Shown here in pieces: positions 33,392 through 43,718 of a stretch of DNA of 64,000 nucleotides. Origin of the DNA: Oscillospiraceae bacterium (GTDB lineage Bacteria > Bacillota > Clostridia > Oscillospirales > Ruminococcaceae). The translations under genes and the position numbers were made by a program. The stretch covers positions 57,335 through 121,334 of the forward strand of contig JAAVID010000013.1 of NCBI GenBank assembly GCA_014799395.1, in the 5' to 3' direction. The notes under the pieces are model-generated. The model had not been told where the DNA came from. It searched no databases and saw only the letters and a list, made by a program, of their open reading frames with translations. Numbering within the stretch: position 1 is the stretch's first letter; each line of letters starts with the position of its first letter.

Positions 33392-36300
33392 ATGAAGCGT
33401 GTAGGACTGGATATAGGCTCGACGACCGTCAAGGCGGCGATAGTCGGGGAAAACAACGAGCTGCTTTTCGGACGTTATCAGCGGCATTTTTCCGATATAC
33501 GCAAAACCGTTTCGGACATCATTACAGAGGTCGGGAACGAGATAGAGGGCGAGCGCGTGCTTATCGCGGTCACGGGCTCGGGCGGGATCTCCGTTTCCAA
33601 GTGGCTTGGCATACCGTTCGTACAGGAGGTCGCCGCGGGCACGGACGCTATCAAGGCGCTTGCTCCGCAGACCGACGTAGCTATCGAACTCGGCGGCGAG
33701 GACGCGAAGATTACATACCTCACGGGCGGACTCGAACAGCGTATGAACGGCAGCTGCGCGGGCGGCACGGGCGCGTTCATCGACCAAATGGCGGCGCTGC
33801 TGAACACCGACGCGTCGGGACTTAACGAGCTCGCCAAAAAGCACACCACTATCTACCCGATAGCCTCGCGCTGCGGCGTTTTCGCCAAGAGCGACATTCA
33901 GCCGCTCATCAACGAGGGCGCGAAAAAAAGCGACGTCGCGGCTTCGGTATTTCAGTCCGTCGTCAATCAGACTATAAGCGGACTTGCCTGCGGCAAGCCT
34001 ATCCGCGGAAACGTCGCGTTTCTCGGAGGTCCGCTCCACCATTTGTCGGAATTGAGGCAGCGCTTTATCGAAACGCTGAATTTACAGCCCGAAAACATCA
34101 TCTTCCCCGAAAACGCGAACCTGTTCGTCGCTATCGGCTGCGCCCTCTCCGAGGAGACCTGCGAGCTGAACATCGACGAGCTCGTGAAAAGCGTCTCGGT
34201 TCTCGGCGAAAATCAGCTCCGCGAGGTCGAGAGACTTGCTCCCTTGTTCAAAAACGAGGACGAGCTGAACGCGTTCCGCGCCCGTCACGCAAAGTCGATT
34301 ATTCCCACAACAGACATAAATTCCCATTCGGGCGCTTGCTATCTCGGCATAGACGCGGGCTCGACGACTACAAAAGCGGTACTGCTCAACAAGGACGCGG
34401 AGATACTGTACTCGCACTACGCGGGCAATCAGGGCGACCCGCTGAAATCGGTCATAGGCATTTTAAAAGAAATTTACGAACAACTGCCCGAGGGCGCGTA
34501 CATAGCCAAAACCTGCACCACCGGCTACGGCGAGCACCTTATAAAAGCGGCGCTCGGCGCGGATTTCGGCGAGATCGAGACTATGGCGCACTACAAGGCT
34601 GCCGATAAATTCCTCCCCGGCGCGGAGTTTATTCTCGACATCGGCGGGCAGGATATGAAGTGTATGCGCGTCAAGGACGGCGAAATTGAAGGTATTCTGC
34701 TCAACGAGGCTTGCTCGTCGGGCTGCGGCTCGTTTATCGAGAACTTCGCGAACGCGCTCGGTATGACAAGCGCGGAGTTCGCCGTGCTCGGACTGTCGGC
34801 GGAAAATCCCGTCGACCTCGGCTCGCGCTGTACGGTATTTATGAACTCGCGCGTAAAACAGGCGCAAAAGGAGGGCGCGACCGTCGCGGATATTTCGGCG
34901 GGTCTGTCCTATTCGGTAGTCAAAAACGCGCTGTTTAAGGTTATAAAGCTGCGTGATACCGCTTCAATGGGCGAAAAGATAATCGTTCAGGGCGGCACGT
35001 TTATGAACGACAGCGTTCTCCGCGCGTTCGAGCTGATAGTCGGCAAGGACGTTATCCGCCCCGATAAGGCGGGCTTGATGGGCGCTTACGGCTCCGCGCT
35101 TATCGCGATAGAACGCGACGACGGCAAGCCGAGCACGATCGCGGCGCTTGACAAGCTCGACGGCTTCAAGGTGGAGAAAACGGCGGCGCGGTGCGGAAAA
35201 TGCTCCAACAACTGCCTGCTGACGATAAGCAAATTCCCCGACGGCAAGCGCTACATAAGCAACAACCGCTGCGAGCGCGGCGCGGGCAACGTTTCGGCAA
35301 GCGAAAAGCTCCCGAACCTTTACGATTACAAATATCACCTTTTGTTCGACAGGGAAAGTCTGCCAGAGGGCGAGGCTAAGCGCGGCGTTATCGGACTTCC
35401 GCGCGTTCTCGGAATGTACGAGAACTTCCCGTTCTGGCACAGGCTGTTTACCGAGCTCGGTTTTTCCGTTAAGTTGTCGCCGAAATCCTCGCGCGAGATT
35501 TACGATATGGGTATCGAAACAATGCCCAGCGAGAGCGTCTGCTATCCCGCAAAGCTCGCGCACGGTCACATTCAGGCGCTTATCGACGACGGCGTAAAGC
35601 TCATATTCTACCCCTCAATGCCCTATGAGATGACCGACAATAACGGCGGAGACAATCACTACAACTGCCCCGTAGTCGCGACGTACAGCGAGGTCATCAA
35701 GAATTCCGTTCCCGAACTGCGCGAAACGGTGAAGTTTATGAACCCGTTCCTGCCGATCTTCCACGAAAAACGTATGGCGGAGCGTCTTTTTGAGGAATTT
35801 TCTTCCGCGCTCCCCGATTTGAACATAACCAAGCACGAAATTGAAGCCGCGCTCGAAAAGGCGTATGCCGAGGACGCGGCGTTCAAGGAGGAAATGCGCA
35901 AAAAAGGCGAGGAAACGCTGAACTTCCTCAAAGAGAACGGAAGGCGCGGAATAGTTCTTGCGGGTCGTCCGTATCACGTCGACCCCGAGATAAACCACGG
36001 ACTTCCCGAAATGATCTCGGGCTACGGCTTCGCGGTGCTTACCGAGGACTCCGTAGCACATCTCGGCGAGGTAGTCCGCCCGATACGCGTTGTCGACCAG
36101 TGGACGTATCATACGAGACTGTACGCCGCGGCTCACGTCGTAGGCGCTAACGAGTGTCTTGAACTGGTTCAGCTGAACTCTTTCGGCTGCGGACTTGACG
36201 CGATAACCACCGACGAGGTTCAGGAGATCCTGCGCAGCTTCGGCAAGCTCTACACCTGCCTTAAGATCGACGAGGTGAACAACCTCGGCGCGGCGAGAAT

Positions 36301-37681
36301 TCGTCTGCGTTCGCTCATCTCGGTAGTCGACGAGCGCGCGAGACACAAGTACAAGCCCGTGCGCGGTCACGTCGGTTACATACGCCAGCCCGAATTCACC
36401 AAGGAAATGCGGAAAAATCACACGATACTTTGTCCGCAAATGGCGCCGATACATTTCGATATGCTTGAAGCGGCGTTCGGTCACAGCGGCTACAATGTCG
36501 TGATACTAAAGGACTGCTCCAAGGAAGTTGTGGACACGGGCTTGAAGTACGTCAACAACGACGCGTGCTATCCGTCCATACTGGTAGTCGGACAGCTTAT
36601 CCACGCGCTGTTAAGCGGCAAATACGACCTCGAAAACACGTCCGTTATGATAACCCAGACGGGCGGAGCGTGCCGCGCGACAAACTACGTCGGAATGCTT
36701 AAAAAAGCGCTCAAGGACGCGGGCTTCGAGAAGATACCGCTGATTTCGCTGAACGTCGTCGGCTTGGAGAAGCAAAGCGGCTTCAAGCTCTCGGCTGGTA
36801 TGGCGGCGCGCGCGTTTATGGGTATCGTTTACGGCGACGTTTTGCAGCGCTGTCTGTACAAAGTCCGCCCGTATGAAAAGGTAAAGGGCAGCGCAAACGC
36901 TCTCTACGAGAAGTGGCGCTTGTTCCTGCGCGACGAGCTTAAATCGCTGTCACTGCCGCGCTTTAACAATAACGTCCGCAATATCGTAAAGGATTTTCTC
37001 GAGTTCCCCGTGAACGAGATCGAGAAACCGAAAGTCGGACTTGTCGGGGAAATTCTGGTTAAATTCCACCCGGTTGCAAATAATGATATTATAGGCTTGC
37101 TCGAAAACGAGGGCTGCGAGGTCGTAGTTCCCGACCTTATGGGATTTTTCTACTACATCTGCTCTCACGGCAAGACCAAGTATGAATTGCTGTACTGTTC
37201 CGGAATGAAAAAGTTCGCCGAAAATTCGGCGATAAAGGCGTTCAAGTTTATGGAACGCAGCTACCGCAAGGCGGTAAAGGGAACAAAATTCGGCTGTCCC
37301 GGCGACATATTTGAAATGCGCGAGCGCGTTAAGCCGATAGTTTCTCCCGGCAACATCGCGGGCGAGGGCTGGTTTTTGTCCGCGGAAATGCTGGAGCTTA
37401 TCGACGAGGGCGTGCCGAATATCGTGTGTATGCAGCCGTTCGCGTGCCTGCCGAACCACGTTACGGGCAAGGGCGTTATCGGCGAGCTGCGCCGTCAGCA
37501 CCCCGAGAGCAACATCGTAGCCGTTGACTTTGACCCCGGCGCTTCCGAGGTAAATCAGGTCAACCGTATCAAGCTTATGCTTACTCAGGCGTTCGCGAGG
37601 GCGGGAATAAGCCGCAGGTCGGTCGTTCCGCAGTTCGGCGCGGGAGACAAGTATTCGGAGATAGTTAATATGAACGTATAA
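33392..37681 (+). CDS. Fused acyl-CoA dehydratase activase (BadF/HgdC type) with DUF2229 and dehydratase-like regions
   Basis: A 1429-residue multi-domain protein. Two ASKHA-type activase domains follow each other: [14 protein letters not shown] near the N-terminus and [14 protein letters not shown] near residue 315. Each has the cluster cysteine region ([22 protein letters not shown]). About 640-900 matches DUF2229, and about 1000-1420 resembles HgdB-type dehydratase subunits. Stand-alone HgdC activates 2-hydroxyacyl-CoA dehydratases by ATP-driven electron transfer; the large fused form is common in Firmicutes and its substrate is not established. An upstream ATG (33365) exists, but GGAAGGGA before 33392 gives the usual start MKRVGLDIG. 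The SPFH gene starts 10 bp after the stop. Confidence 0.92.
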   Translation: MKRVGLDIGSTTVKAAIVGENNELLFGRYQRHFSDIRKTVSDIITEVGNEIEGERVLIAVTGSGGISVSKWLGIPFVQEVAAGTDAIKALAPQTDVAIELGGEDAKITYLTGGLEQRMNGSCAGGTGAFIDQMAALLNTDASGLNELAKKHTTIYPIASRCGVFAKSDIQPLINEGAKKSDVAASVFQSVVNQTISGLACGKPIRGNVAFLGGPLHHLSELRQRFIETLNLQPENIIFPENANLFVAIGCALSEETCELNIDELVKSVSVLGENQLREVERLAPLFKNEDELNAFRARHAKSIIPTTDINSHSGACYLGIDAGSTTTKAVLLNKDAEILYSHYAGNQGDPLKSVIGILKEIYEQLPEGAYIAKTCTTGYGEHLIKAALGADFGEIETMAHYKAADKFLPGAEFILDIGGQDMKCMRVKDGEIEGILLNEACSSGCGSFIENFANALGMTSAEFAVLGLSAENPVDLGSRCTVFMNSRVKQAQKEGATVADISAGLSYSVVKNALFKVIKLRDTASMGEKIIVQGGTFMNDSVLRAFELIVGKDVIRPDKAGLMGAYGSALIAIERDDGKPSTIAALDKLDGFKVEKTAARCGKCSNNCLLTISKFPDGKRYISNNRCERGAGNVSASEKLPNLYDYKYHLLFDRESLPEGEAKRGVIGLPRVLGMYENFPFWHRLFTELGFSVKLSPKSSREIYDMGIETMPSESVCYPAKLAHGHIQALIDDGVKLIFYPSMPYEMTDNNGGDNHYNCPVVATYSEVIKNSVPELRETVKFMNPFLPIFHEKRMAERLFEEFSSALPDLNITKHEIEAALEKAYAEDAAFKEEMRKKGEETLNFLKENGRRGIVLAGRPYHVDPEINHGLPEMISGYGFAVLTEDSVAHLGEVVRPIRVVDQWTYHTRLYAAAHVVGANECLELVQLNSFGCGLDAITTDEVQEILRSFGKLYTCLKIDEVNNLGAARIRLRSLISVVDERARHKYKPVRGHVGYIRQPEFTKEMRKNHTILCPQMAPIHFDMLEAAFGHSGYNVVILKDCSKEVVDTGLKYVNNDACYPSILVVGQLIHALLSGKYDLENTSVMITQTGGACRATNYVGMLKKALKDAGFEKIPLISLNVVGLEKQSGFKLSAGMAARAFMGIVYGDVLQRCLYKVRPYEKVKGSANALYEKWRLFLRDELKSLSLPRFNNNVRNIVKDFLEFPVNEIEKPKVGLVGEILVKFHPVANNDIIGLLENEGCEVVVPDLMGFFYYICSHGKTKYELLYCSGMKKFAENSAIKAFKFMERSYRKAVKGTKFGCPGDIFEMRERVKPIVSPGNIAGEGWFLSAEMLELIDEGVPNIVCMQPFACLPNHVTGKGVIGELRRQHPESNIVAVDFDPGASEVNQVNRIKLMLTQAFARAGISRRSVVPQFGAGDKYSEIVNMNV

Positions 37682-37691
37682 AGGAGTAATT

Positions 37692-38621
37692 ATGCAGAAA
37701 TTTTCAACGGAAAACAATGAGGGCGGCGTACAGTTCAAGGCAGGTCATATCGTGATCGCCGCGCTGATAATTCTCGCGGTGCTTATAGTGCTGTTCAACA
37801 GCTTTACGGTGGTGAACGAGGGCTTTATCGGCGTAAAATATCAGTTCGGAAAGATAGTCGGACAGAACCTCTCGGCAGGTCTTAACTTTCATATCCCGTT
37901 TATCGAGGAGATACAGGAGGTCGACACGCGCGAGCAGGTGTATGCGGTGCAGACCGACGCGTATACCTCCGACACGCAGACCGTCGACAGCCTCCAGTTA
38001 AAGCTCAACTACTGCTACGACGGCACTAAGCTCCCCGATATTATCCGTACTATCGGCGTAAGCAACGTAGAGCAGAAGCTCCTCGTGCCGAATGTGGCAA
38101 AAATTTCCAAAGACGAGATAGGCAAGGTAAAGGCGGAGGACTTGGTCCAGAACCGCTCCACCGTCCAGAACGCCATTTACAATTCGCTCAAGGAGACCCT
38201 CGACCCGCAGGGCATTATCGTTACGGCTTTCGCGATCGAGAATTTGTCGTTCGACGACGCGTTTGAGCAGTCAATTCAAGCAAAAGTAATCGCCGCGCAG
38301 GACGCGCTGAAAATGCAGAACAAGACCGCCGAAAAGGAAGAAGAGGCGAAGCAGAAAGTAATCGCGGCACAGGCGGAAGCGGACTCGCAGAAAATCAAGG
38401 CGGACGCCGAGGCATACGCCATCGAGGCGGTGCAGAAGCAGCTCACCCAGAGCCCGAACTATATCGAGTATATGAAGATAATGAACTGGGACGGCGTTCT
38501 TCCGCAGGCGATAGGCACGGAGGTAAATCCGTTCATAGCCCTCGGCGAAAACACCTCATCGGGCAATACCACCCCCAATAACAGCTTAGCAGGCAATACC
38601 GCGGCTAACGGCGGCAATTGA
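37692..38621 (+). CDS. SPFH/prohibitin-family membrane protein
   Basis: A 309-residue protein with a short N-terminal tail, one membrane helix (about 17-38), an SPFH (prohibitin/HflC-like) domain (about 28-210) and an Ala/Glu/Lys-rich coiled coil (about 205-255). The final 45 residues are Asn/Gly/Thr-rich. SPFH proteins assemble large rings on membranes and often restrain proteases such as FtsH. It lies 10 bp after the activase and 13 bp before the helicase gene, clearly one operon. GGAG is next to the ATG. Confidence 0.92.
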   Translation: MQKFSTENNEGGVQFKAGHIVIAALIILAVLIVLFNSFTVVNEGFIGVKYQFGKIVGQNLSAGLNFHIPFIEEIQEVDTREQVYAVQTDAYTSDTQTVDSLQLKLNYCYDGTKLPDIIRTIGVSNVEQKLLVPNVAKISKDEIGKVKAEDLVQNRSTVQNAIYNSLKETLDPQGIIVTAFAIENLSFDDAFEQSIQAKVIAAQDALKMQNKTAEKEEEAKQKVIAAQAEADSQKIKADAEAYAIEAVQKQLTQSPNYIEYMKIMNWDGVLPQAIGTEVNPFIALGENTSSGNTTPNNSLAGNTAANGGN

Positions 38622-38634
38622 CATAAGGAGATAA

Positions 38635-40974
38635 ATGGACTATATTAAATTGAAACAAACCGCGCTGGAGAGCTATTTCTCCCGCGCGAACGATATGCAG
38701 AAAAAGGCGATTTTCCGCGTAAACGGCGCGGTGCTGATAATCGCGGGCGCGGGCAGCGGCAAGACTACCGTGCTCGTCAACAGAATAGCGAATATGATGC
38801 GCTTCGGCAACGCCTACCACGACGAGGAAGTCCGCGCGATAACTCCCGACCGGGAGCGCTTTCTCGCCGATTTCCCGACAATGGAAAAAACACCCGAGAC
38901 CGCTCAACAGCTCGCGGATATCATCGCCGTCAACCCCGTGAACCCGTGGAACATTCTGGCGATAACATTCACGAACAAGGCGGCGGGCGAGCTCCGTCAG
39001 CGCCTTATCTCGATGATTGGCGAGGACGCGGAGCGGATATGCGCGTCGACGTTCCACTCGGCGTGCGTGAAGATACTGCGCCGCGAAATAGAACAGCTCG
39101 GCTACAAACCGGGCTTCACCATCTATGACGACGACGATTCCAAGCGCCTTATCAAGGAGATAATGAAGCGCCATGACATAAGCGAAAAGGTAATGAGCGC
39201 GAAGATGTTCAAAAACAACATCTCGCGGCTGAAAGACAAGATGATCTCCGCCGAGGATTATGTTCCCATAGCGCAGGAGACCTCGGAGCTTATCGACCTT
39301 AAGACCTCGGAGGTGTATCTGGAGTATCAGAATTCGCTGAAAGCCGCCAACGCGGTGGACTTCGACGATATTATTTTCCTCACGGTTCGTCTGTTTGAGA
39401 ACTTCCCCGACGTTCTGCGGCATTACCGCAATCTGTACAAGTACATAATGGTGGACGAGTATCAGGACACCAACGTCGCGCAGTACAGGCTCATCTCGCT
39501 GTTGGCGGGAGAATCGGGAAATCTCGGCGTTGTCGGCGACGACGACCAGTCGATATACCGCTTCCGCGGCGCTACTATCGAGAATATCCTCAGCTTTGAG
39601 AAGCAGTACAAGGACTGCGCGGTGATCCGTCTCGAGCAGAATTACCGTTCCACCGAGAATATCCTTAACGCCGCGAACGCCGTTATCAAAAACAACACTC
39701 AGCGCAAGGACAAGAACCTCTGGAGCGATCTCGGCGAGGGCGAGAAAATTCAAGTCAACCTTTATCTCTCCGAGCAGGCGGAGGCAAAGGGCGTGACGGA
39801 CATTATCACGGAGGGCGTGCAGAACGGCGCGAAATACTCCGATTACGCGCTTCTTTACCGCAACAACGCCATCTCCCGCGGCTATGAGACTGCGCTTTCA
39901 AGAGCCGGGATACCCTACAAGATAGTCGGCGGTCTGCGTTTCTACGACCGCAAAGAGATACGCGATATTCTGGCGTATCTGTCGCTTATCAACAACCCGT
40001 TTGATATGGTGAGATTTCGCCGCGTTATCAACGAGCCCAAGCGCGGTATCGGCGACGCTACCGTGGACGAGGTCGTGCGCATTGCCGAGGGGCTTGGCAT
40101 AAGCCCTATCGAGGTGTGCCGCGACGCTTTACAGTTCGAGTCGCTTCAAAGAAAGGCAAATTCGCTCAAAGCGGCGGCTAATCTTTTCGAGGAGCTTGAC
40201 GAAGCCGCCGACGCAATGCGGCTGGACGAGCTTATCGAAGCCGTCGCCGAAAAATCGGGATATATGCAGATGTTAAAGGCGCAGGGCGACGAGGGCGTTC
40301 CGCGTATCGAAAACATCAACGAGTTGAAGTCCAATGCAATGCTTCTTTTGGAGGAGAACCCCGAAGCGGCGCTTCCCGATTTTCTTGAACAAGTCGCGCT
40401 TGTCGCGGACATCGACAACTATGATACCGAAGCGGACAGGGTCTCGCTTATGACGATGCACAGCGCAAAGGGACTGGAGTTTCCCGTGGTGTTTATGGTC
40501 GCCGCGGAGGACAACATCTTCCCGTCCGCGATGTGCCAGTATAACCCCTCCGAAATGGAGGAGGAGCGCCGTCTCGCATACGTCGCGATAACCCGCGCGA
40601 AAAGACGGCTTGTCGTCACACATTCGCAGTACCGTATGCTGTACGGCAAGACCAACAATAACAAGCTCTCGTCCTTTATCCGCGAGATACCCGAGGAGCT
40701 TATCGAAAAGCACGGCGAACGTCCGAAAACGCACAGCTATTCCAAGCCCGAACGCCACAGCTTCCTCAAGGAAGAGACCGCCAAGCTGAAAGCGGTGCCG
40801 CGCGCAAACGACGAGGTATTCTCGGTCGGCGACAGGATAAAGCACAACATCTTCGGCGAGGGTACGGTCACGGCGGTATTGCAGACAGGCAACGACGCGA
40901 TGATAACGATAGACTTCGATACGCGCGGTCAGAAAAAGGTCATGAAAAACAATGCCAAGATGACTAAGATTTGA
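38635..40974 (+). CDS. pcrA: UvrD/PcrA-type ATP-dependent DNA helicase
   Basis: A 779-residue superfamily 1A helicase. The motifs are intact: Walker A IIAGAGSGKTTVLVNRI, Ia ITFTNKAAGEL, II VDEYQDTN, III GDDDQSIYRFRGA, IV QNYRST, V TMHSAKGLEFPVV, VI VAITRAKRRL. The C-terminal ~60 residues (GDRIKHNIFGEGTVTAV) form the Tudor-like domain found in PcrA, which binds RNA polymerase. Compared with typical PcrA it carries about 35 extra residues between Walker A and motif Ia (around FGNAYHDEEVRAITPDRE). It ends the activase-SPFH operon; the shared transcription does not by itself imply a shared pathway. Confidence 0.94.
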   Translation: MDYIKLKQTALESYFSRANDMQKKAIFRVNGAVLIIAGAGSGKTTVLVNRIANMMRFGNAYHDEEVRAITPDRERFLADFPTMEKTPETAQQLADIIAVNPVNPWNILAITFTNKAAGELRQRLISMIGEDAERICASTFHSACVKILRREIEQLGYKPGFTIYDDDDSKRLIKEIMKRHDISEKVMSAKMFKNNISRLKDKMISAEDYVPIAQETSELIDLKTSEVYLEYQNSLKAANAVDFDDIIFLTVRLFENFPDVLRHYRNLYKYIMVDEYQDTNVAQYRLISLLAGESGNLGVVGDDDQSIYRFRGATIENILSFEKQYKDCAVIRLEQNYRSTENILNAANAVIKNNTQRKDKNLWSDLGEGEKIQVNLYLSEQAEAKGVTDIITEGVQNGAKYSDYALLYRNNAISRGYETALSRAGIPYKIVGGLRFYDRKEIRDILAYLSLINNPFDMVRFRRVINEPKRGIGDATVDEVVRIAEGLGISPIEVCRDALQFESLQRKANSLKAAANLFEELDEAADAMRLDELIEAVAEKSGYMQMLKAQGDEGVPRIENINELKSNAMLLLEENPEAALPDFLEQVALVADIDNYDTEADRVSLMTMHSAKGLEFPVVFMVAAEDNIFPSAMCQYNPSEMEEERRLAYVAITRAKRRLVVTHSQYRMLYGKTNNNKLSSFIREIPEELIEKHGERPKTHSYSKPERHSFLKEETAKLKAVPRANDEVFSVGDRIKHNIFGEGTVTAVLQTGNDAMITIDFDTRGQKKVMKNNAKMTKI

Positions 40975-41027
40975 TAAAAAATTGACAATTTTCACAAAAT
41001 AAAGCGGTCAAATAATCGAAAATTTGG

Positions 41028-41033
41028 TATAAT
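41028..41033 (+). promoter_or_regulatory. -10 box of the dihydrofolate reductase leader
   Basis: TATAAT preceded by TTGG. The -35 region 17 bp upstream (around 41005-41010) is weak (CGGTCA). Confidence 0.55.
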
Positions 41034-41040
41034 ATCCGCT

Positions 41041-41257
41041 AAAGTTTGGAAGAATTCTGCCGATATTCAATGTAAGAGGTAAGAATCGTACGTTTACGGT
41101 TCTTCTCTGATCGAAAGGTGTTCCCAACAGGGAGCGCAATATGCAGACCGTACAGACGTTACAAGAGCTTCTTGGACGGCAGTCTTTCAATAGACAGCGT
41201 TTGTACGGGAATGAATTATCAGCCGCGGGTTCTTTAAAATCTGCGGCTTTGCTTTTT
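41041..41257 (+). ncRNA. Structured 5' leader with terminator ahead of dihydrofolate reductase
   Basis: About 230 bases separate the -10 box from the reductase start. The region folds on inspection into a 9-bp hairpin (41082-41090 with 41095-41103), a short GUUCCC/GGGAGC hairpin (41120-41135), and an 11-bp stem, CCGTACAGACG (41148-41158) with CGTTTGTACGG (41198-41208), that encloses two small hairpins, so a three-way junction. An intrinsic terminator follows directly. This is the layout of a transcription-attenuating riboswitch or similar element. It does not match the THF, ZTP, T-box or SAM consensus features I know. A frame from ATG 41141 with AGGGAG before it reads through without a stop into the reductase, so a leader-coded alternative exists. 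Confidence 0.55.
41221..41257 (+). terminator. Intrinsic terminator just before the dihydrofolate reductase ribosome site
   Basis: AGCCGC...GCGGCT stem with the tract TTTGCTTTTT, ending one base before GGAGG (41258-41262). Confidence 0.7.
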
Positions 41258-41272
41258 GGAGGAATGGAAAAT

Positions 41273-41770
41273 ATGACGCTTATACTTGTAATGGACAACG
41301 ACTGCGCTATCGGCAGAAACGGCGGGCTTCTCTGCCGCCTGCCCGAGGATATGAAGAATTTCCGCGCGGTCACTTTGAACTCCACCGTGATAATGGGAAG
41401 AAAGACCTACGAGAGCTTTCCCAAGCGCCCCCTGCCCGACCGCGAAAATCTCGTGCTTTCGCGGAGCGCAAAGTCGCTTGACGGCGCAAAGGTCTTTGCC
41501 GACATCGACAGCCTTATGGAGTACGTCAAAACGGTGAGCAACAAGGTTTTCGTCATCGGCGGCGGCGAAGTCTACAAACAGCTCGCGCCGTACTGCGACG
41601 AAGCGCTGATAACGCGCCTGTACGAAAATATGGGCGGCGACGTATTCTTCGAGGACATAGAGCACGACCCCGACTGGGAGCTCACCGATTCGAGCTTTGT
41701 CATTGAAACCGGCGCGAAAAATATTCGGTTACTGCGTTTTGTACGAAAGAACAAATTAAACAAAGAGTAA
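41273..41770 (+). CDS. folA: Dihydrofolate reductase
   Basis: A 165-residue DHFR that reduces dihydrofolate to tetrahydrofolate with NADPH. Recognisable are the N-terminal LILVMDNDCAIGRNGGLL, the active-site acidic residue in LPEDMKNF, NADPH-binding MGRKTYES and FVIGGGEVYK. The start is ATG 41273 with GGAGG ten bases upstream; longer in-frame starts (41264, 41141) would add residues not seen in the family. Thymidylate synthase, often adjacent, is absent. Expression is probably controlled by the terminator and structured leader upstream. Confidence 0.95.
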   Translation: MTLILVMDNDCAIGRNGGLLCRLPEDMKNFRAVTLNSTVIMGRKTYESFPKRPLPDRENLVLSRSAKSLDGAKVFADIDSLMEYVKTVSNKVFVIGGGEVYKQLAPYCDEALITRLYENMGGDVFFEDIEHDPDWELTDSSFVIETGAKNIRLLRFVRKNKLNKE

Positions 41771-41797
41771 TATCGCAACGAAATATAACAAAAAATA

Positions 41798-41826
41798 AAG
41801 GCTGTGCAACTAAATGCACAGCCTTA
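41798..41826. terminator. Bidirectional terminator between folA and pckA
   Basis: A perfect 11-bp stem (AAGGCTGTGCA / TGCACAGCCTT) with A- and T-rich flanks serves both convergent genes. Confidence 0.85.
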
Positions 41827-41846
41827 TTTCTTTTAACAGTCGTTAA

Positions 41847-43451
41847 TTAGAGCTGAGGACCTGCGGGAACAAGAGCCTTACCTGCGGGGTTGCCCTCGTA
41901 CTTAGCAAAGTTCTTAACGAATCTCTGTGCGAGATCCTTAGCCTTTTCGTCCCAATCGGCAGCGTTTGCGTAGGTGTCGCGGGGATCGAGGATACCGGTG
42001 TCAACGCCCTTGAGCTCGGTGGGGATCTCAAAGTTGAAGTAAGGGAGCTTCTTGGTGGGCGCGTTGTTGATGTCGCCGTTGAGGATAGCGTCAATAATGC
42101 CGCGTGTGTCCTTAATGGAGATACGCTTGCCCGTGCCGTTCCAGCCGGTGTTTACGAGGTAAGCCTTAGCGCCGCTCTGCTGCATTCTCTTAACGAGCTC
42201 CTCAGCGTACTTTGTGGGGTGCAGCTCGAGGAATGCCTGACCGAAGCAAGCGGAGAATGTAGGAGTAGGCTCGGTAATGCCGCGCTCCGTACCCGCGAGC
42301 TTAGCGGTAAAGCCCGAGAGGAAGTAGTACTGCGTCTGCTCGGGAGTGAGTATGGAAACGGGCGGCAGAACGCCGAACGCGTCAGCGGACAGGAAGATAA
42401 CGTTCTTAGCCGCGGGAGCGGAAGAAACGGGTCTTACGATATTCTGAATGTGATCGATCGGATAAGATACACGGGTATTCTCGGTAACGCTCTTGTCCTT
42501 GAAGTCGATCTTGCCGTTAGCGTCGAGAGTAACGTTCTCAAGCAGCGCGTTTCTCTTGATAGCGTTGTAAATATCGGGCTCGGAATCCTTATCGAGGTCG
42601 ATTACCTTAGCGTAGCAGCCGCCCTCGAAGTTGAATACGCCGTTGTCGTCCCAGCCGTGCTCGTCGTCGCCGATAAGCAGACGCTTGGGATCGGTAGACA
42701 GCGTGGTCTTGCCGGTACCGGACAGACCGAAGAAGATAGCGGTGTTCTTGCCGTCCATATCGGTGTTAGCGGAGCAGTGCATGGAAGCAATGCCCTTAAG
42801 CGGCAGATAGTAGTTCATCATCGAGAACATACCCTTCTTCATCTCGCCGCCGTACCAGGTGTTGATGATGACCTGCTCACGGGAAGTGATGTTGAAGATA
42901 ACCGCGGTCTCGGAGTTAAGACCGAGCTCCTTGTAGTTCTCAACCTTAGCCTTGGAAGCGTTGTAAACAACGAAATCCGGCTCAAAGCTCTCAAGCTCCT
43001 CCGCGGTGGGCTTGATGAACATATTCTCAACGAAGTGAGCCTGCCAAGCTACCTCCATAATGAAGCGGATAGCCATTCTTGTGTCCTTGTTAGCGCCGCA
43101 GAAAGCGTCAACTACATACAGCTTCTTGCCCGAGAGCTCCTTCTTAGCGATCTCCTTGCAAGCGTCCCAAGCCTCCTTGGTAGCGGGGTGGTTGTCGTTC
43201 TTGTACTCGTCGGAGGTCCACCAAACGGTGTCCTTGGAGTTCTCGTCCATAACGATGAACTTATCCTTAGGCGAACGGCCCGTGTAAACGCCCGTCATAA
43301 CGTTTACAGCGCCCAGCTCGCTCTCCTGACCCTTATCGTAGCCCGTAAGGGAGGGATCAAGCTCCGCCTTGTACAAGTCCTCGTAAGAGGGGTTGTAAAC
43401 AACTTCTGTCGTACCGGTAATGCCGTACTTCGTCAAATCGATCTTGCTCAT
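41847..43451 (-). CDS. pckA: Phosphoenolpyruvate carboxykinase (ATP)
   Basis: A 534-residue ATP-type PEPCK interconverting oxaloacetate and PEP. The signature is present: kinase-1a/P-loop [16 protein letters not shown], metal and substrate residues in [19 protein letters not shown] and the oxaloacetate-binding arginine in [10 protein letters not shown]. In fermenting clostridia it often runs toward oxaloacetate, fixing CO2 and yielding ATP. Codon use is strongly biased, which fits a highly expressed gene. Its promoter is close to consensus. Confidence 0.97.
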   Translation of the reverse strand: MSKIDLTKYGITGTTEVVYNPSYEDLYKAELDPSLTGYDKGQESELGAVNVMTGVYTGRSPKDKFIVMDENSKDTVWWTSDEYKNDNHPATKEAWDACKEIAKKELSGKKLYVVDAFCGANKDTRMAIRFIMEVAWQAHFVENMFIKPTAEELESFEPDFVVYNASKAKVENYKELGLNSETAVIFNITSREQVIINTWYGGEMKKGMFSMMNYYLPLKGIASMHCSANTDMDGKNTAIFFGLSGTGKTTLSTDPKRLLIGDDEHGWDDNGVFNFEGGCYAKVIDLDKDSEPDIYNAIKRNALLENVTLDANGKIDFKDKSVTENTRVSYPIDHIQNIVRPVSSAPAAKNVIFLSADAFGVLPPVSILTPEQTQYYFLSGFTAKLAGTERGITEPTPTFSACFGQAFLELHPTKYAEELVKRMQQSGAKAYLVNTGWNGTGKRISIKDTRGIIDAILNGDINNAPTKKLPYFNFEIPTELKGVDTGILDPRDTYANAADWDEKAKDLAQRFVKNFAKYEGNPAGKALVPAGPQL

Positions 43452-43534
43452 TGGAAATTACCTCGTTTCATAAAATTTTTACAAGGATCTCACGCCGCGG
43501 ATAACACGCACGCAAAAACCTTTCCACAAATAAC

Positions 43535-43563
43535 ATTATACACGATATTTTTCAAGTTGTCAA
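43535..43563 (-). promoter_or_regulatory. Promoter of pckA
   Basis: On the minus strand TTGACA (43558-43563) and TATAAT (43535-43540), 17 bp apart, about 85 bp before the start codon. Confidence 0.85.
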
Positions 43564-43635
43564 GGAAATTTCTCAAATTTTGAGAAATTTTTACTTGAAT
43601 TTATAGCAAATATATACAAATATATGCCGATATAT

Positions 43636-43681
43636 CAAAAAAGCATAGCAAAAGCGGAGCATTGCAAGGAACGCTCCGCTT
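43636..43681 (-). terminator. Terminator of the secreted Ser/Glu/Pro-repeat protein gene
   Basis: On the minus strand AAGCGGAGC and GCTCCGCTT pair around a 12-base loop, followed by TTTTGCTATGCTTTTTT. Confidence 0.75.
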
Positions 43682-43718
43682 GTTTGGAAAAAGAGGATCG
43701 ATTTATGATCTTGTTGAT

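Noticed and set aside
41041-41257. THF, ZTP, T-box or SAM riboswitch in the folA leader
   Set aside because: The conserved core sequences of these families as I know them are not visible. I therefore list it only as an unassigned structured leader.
42219-43583. 454-codon plus-strand open frame opposite pckA
   Set aside because: Antisense to a highly biased, clearly identified PEP carboxykinase gene; no supporting signals.
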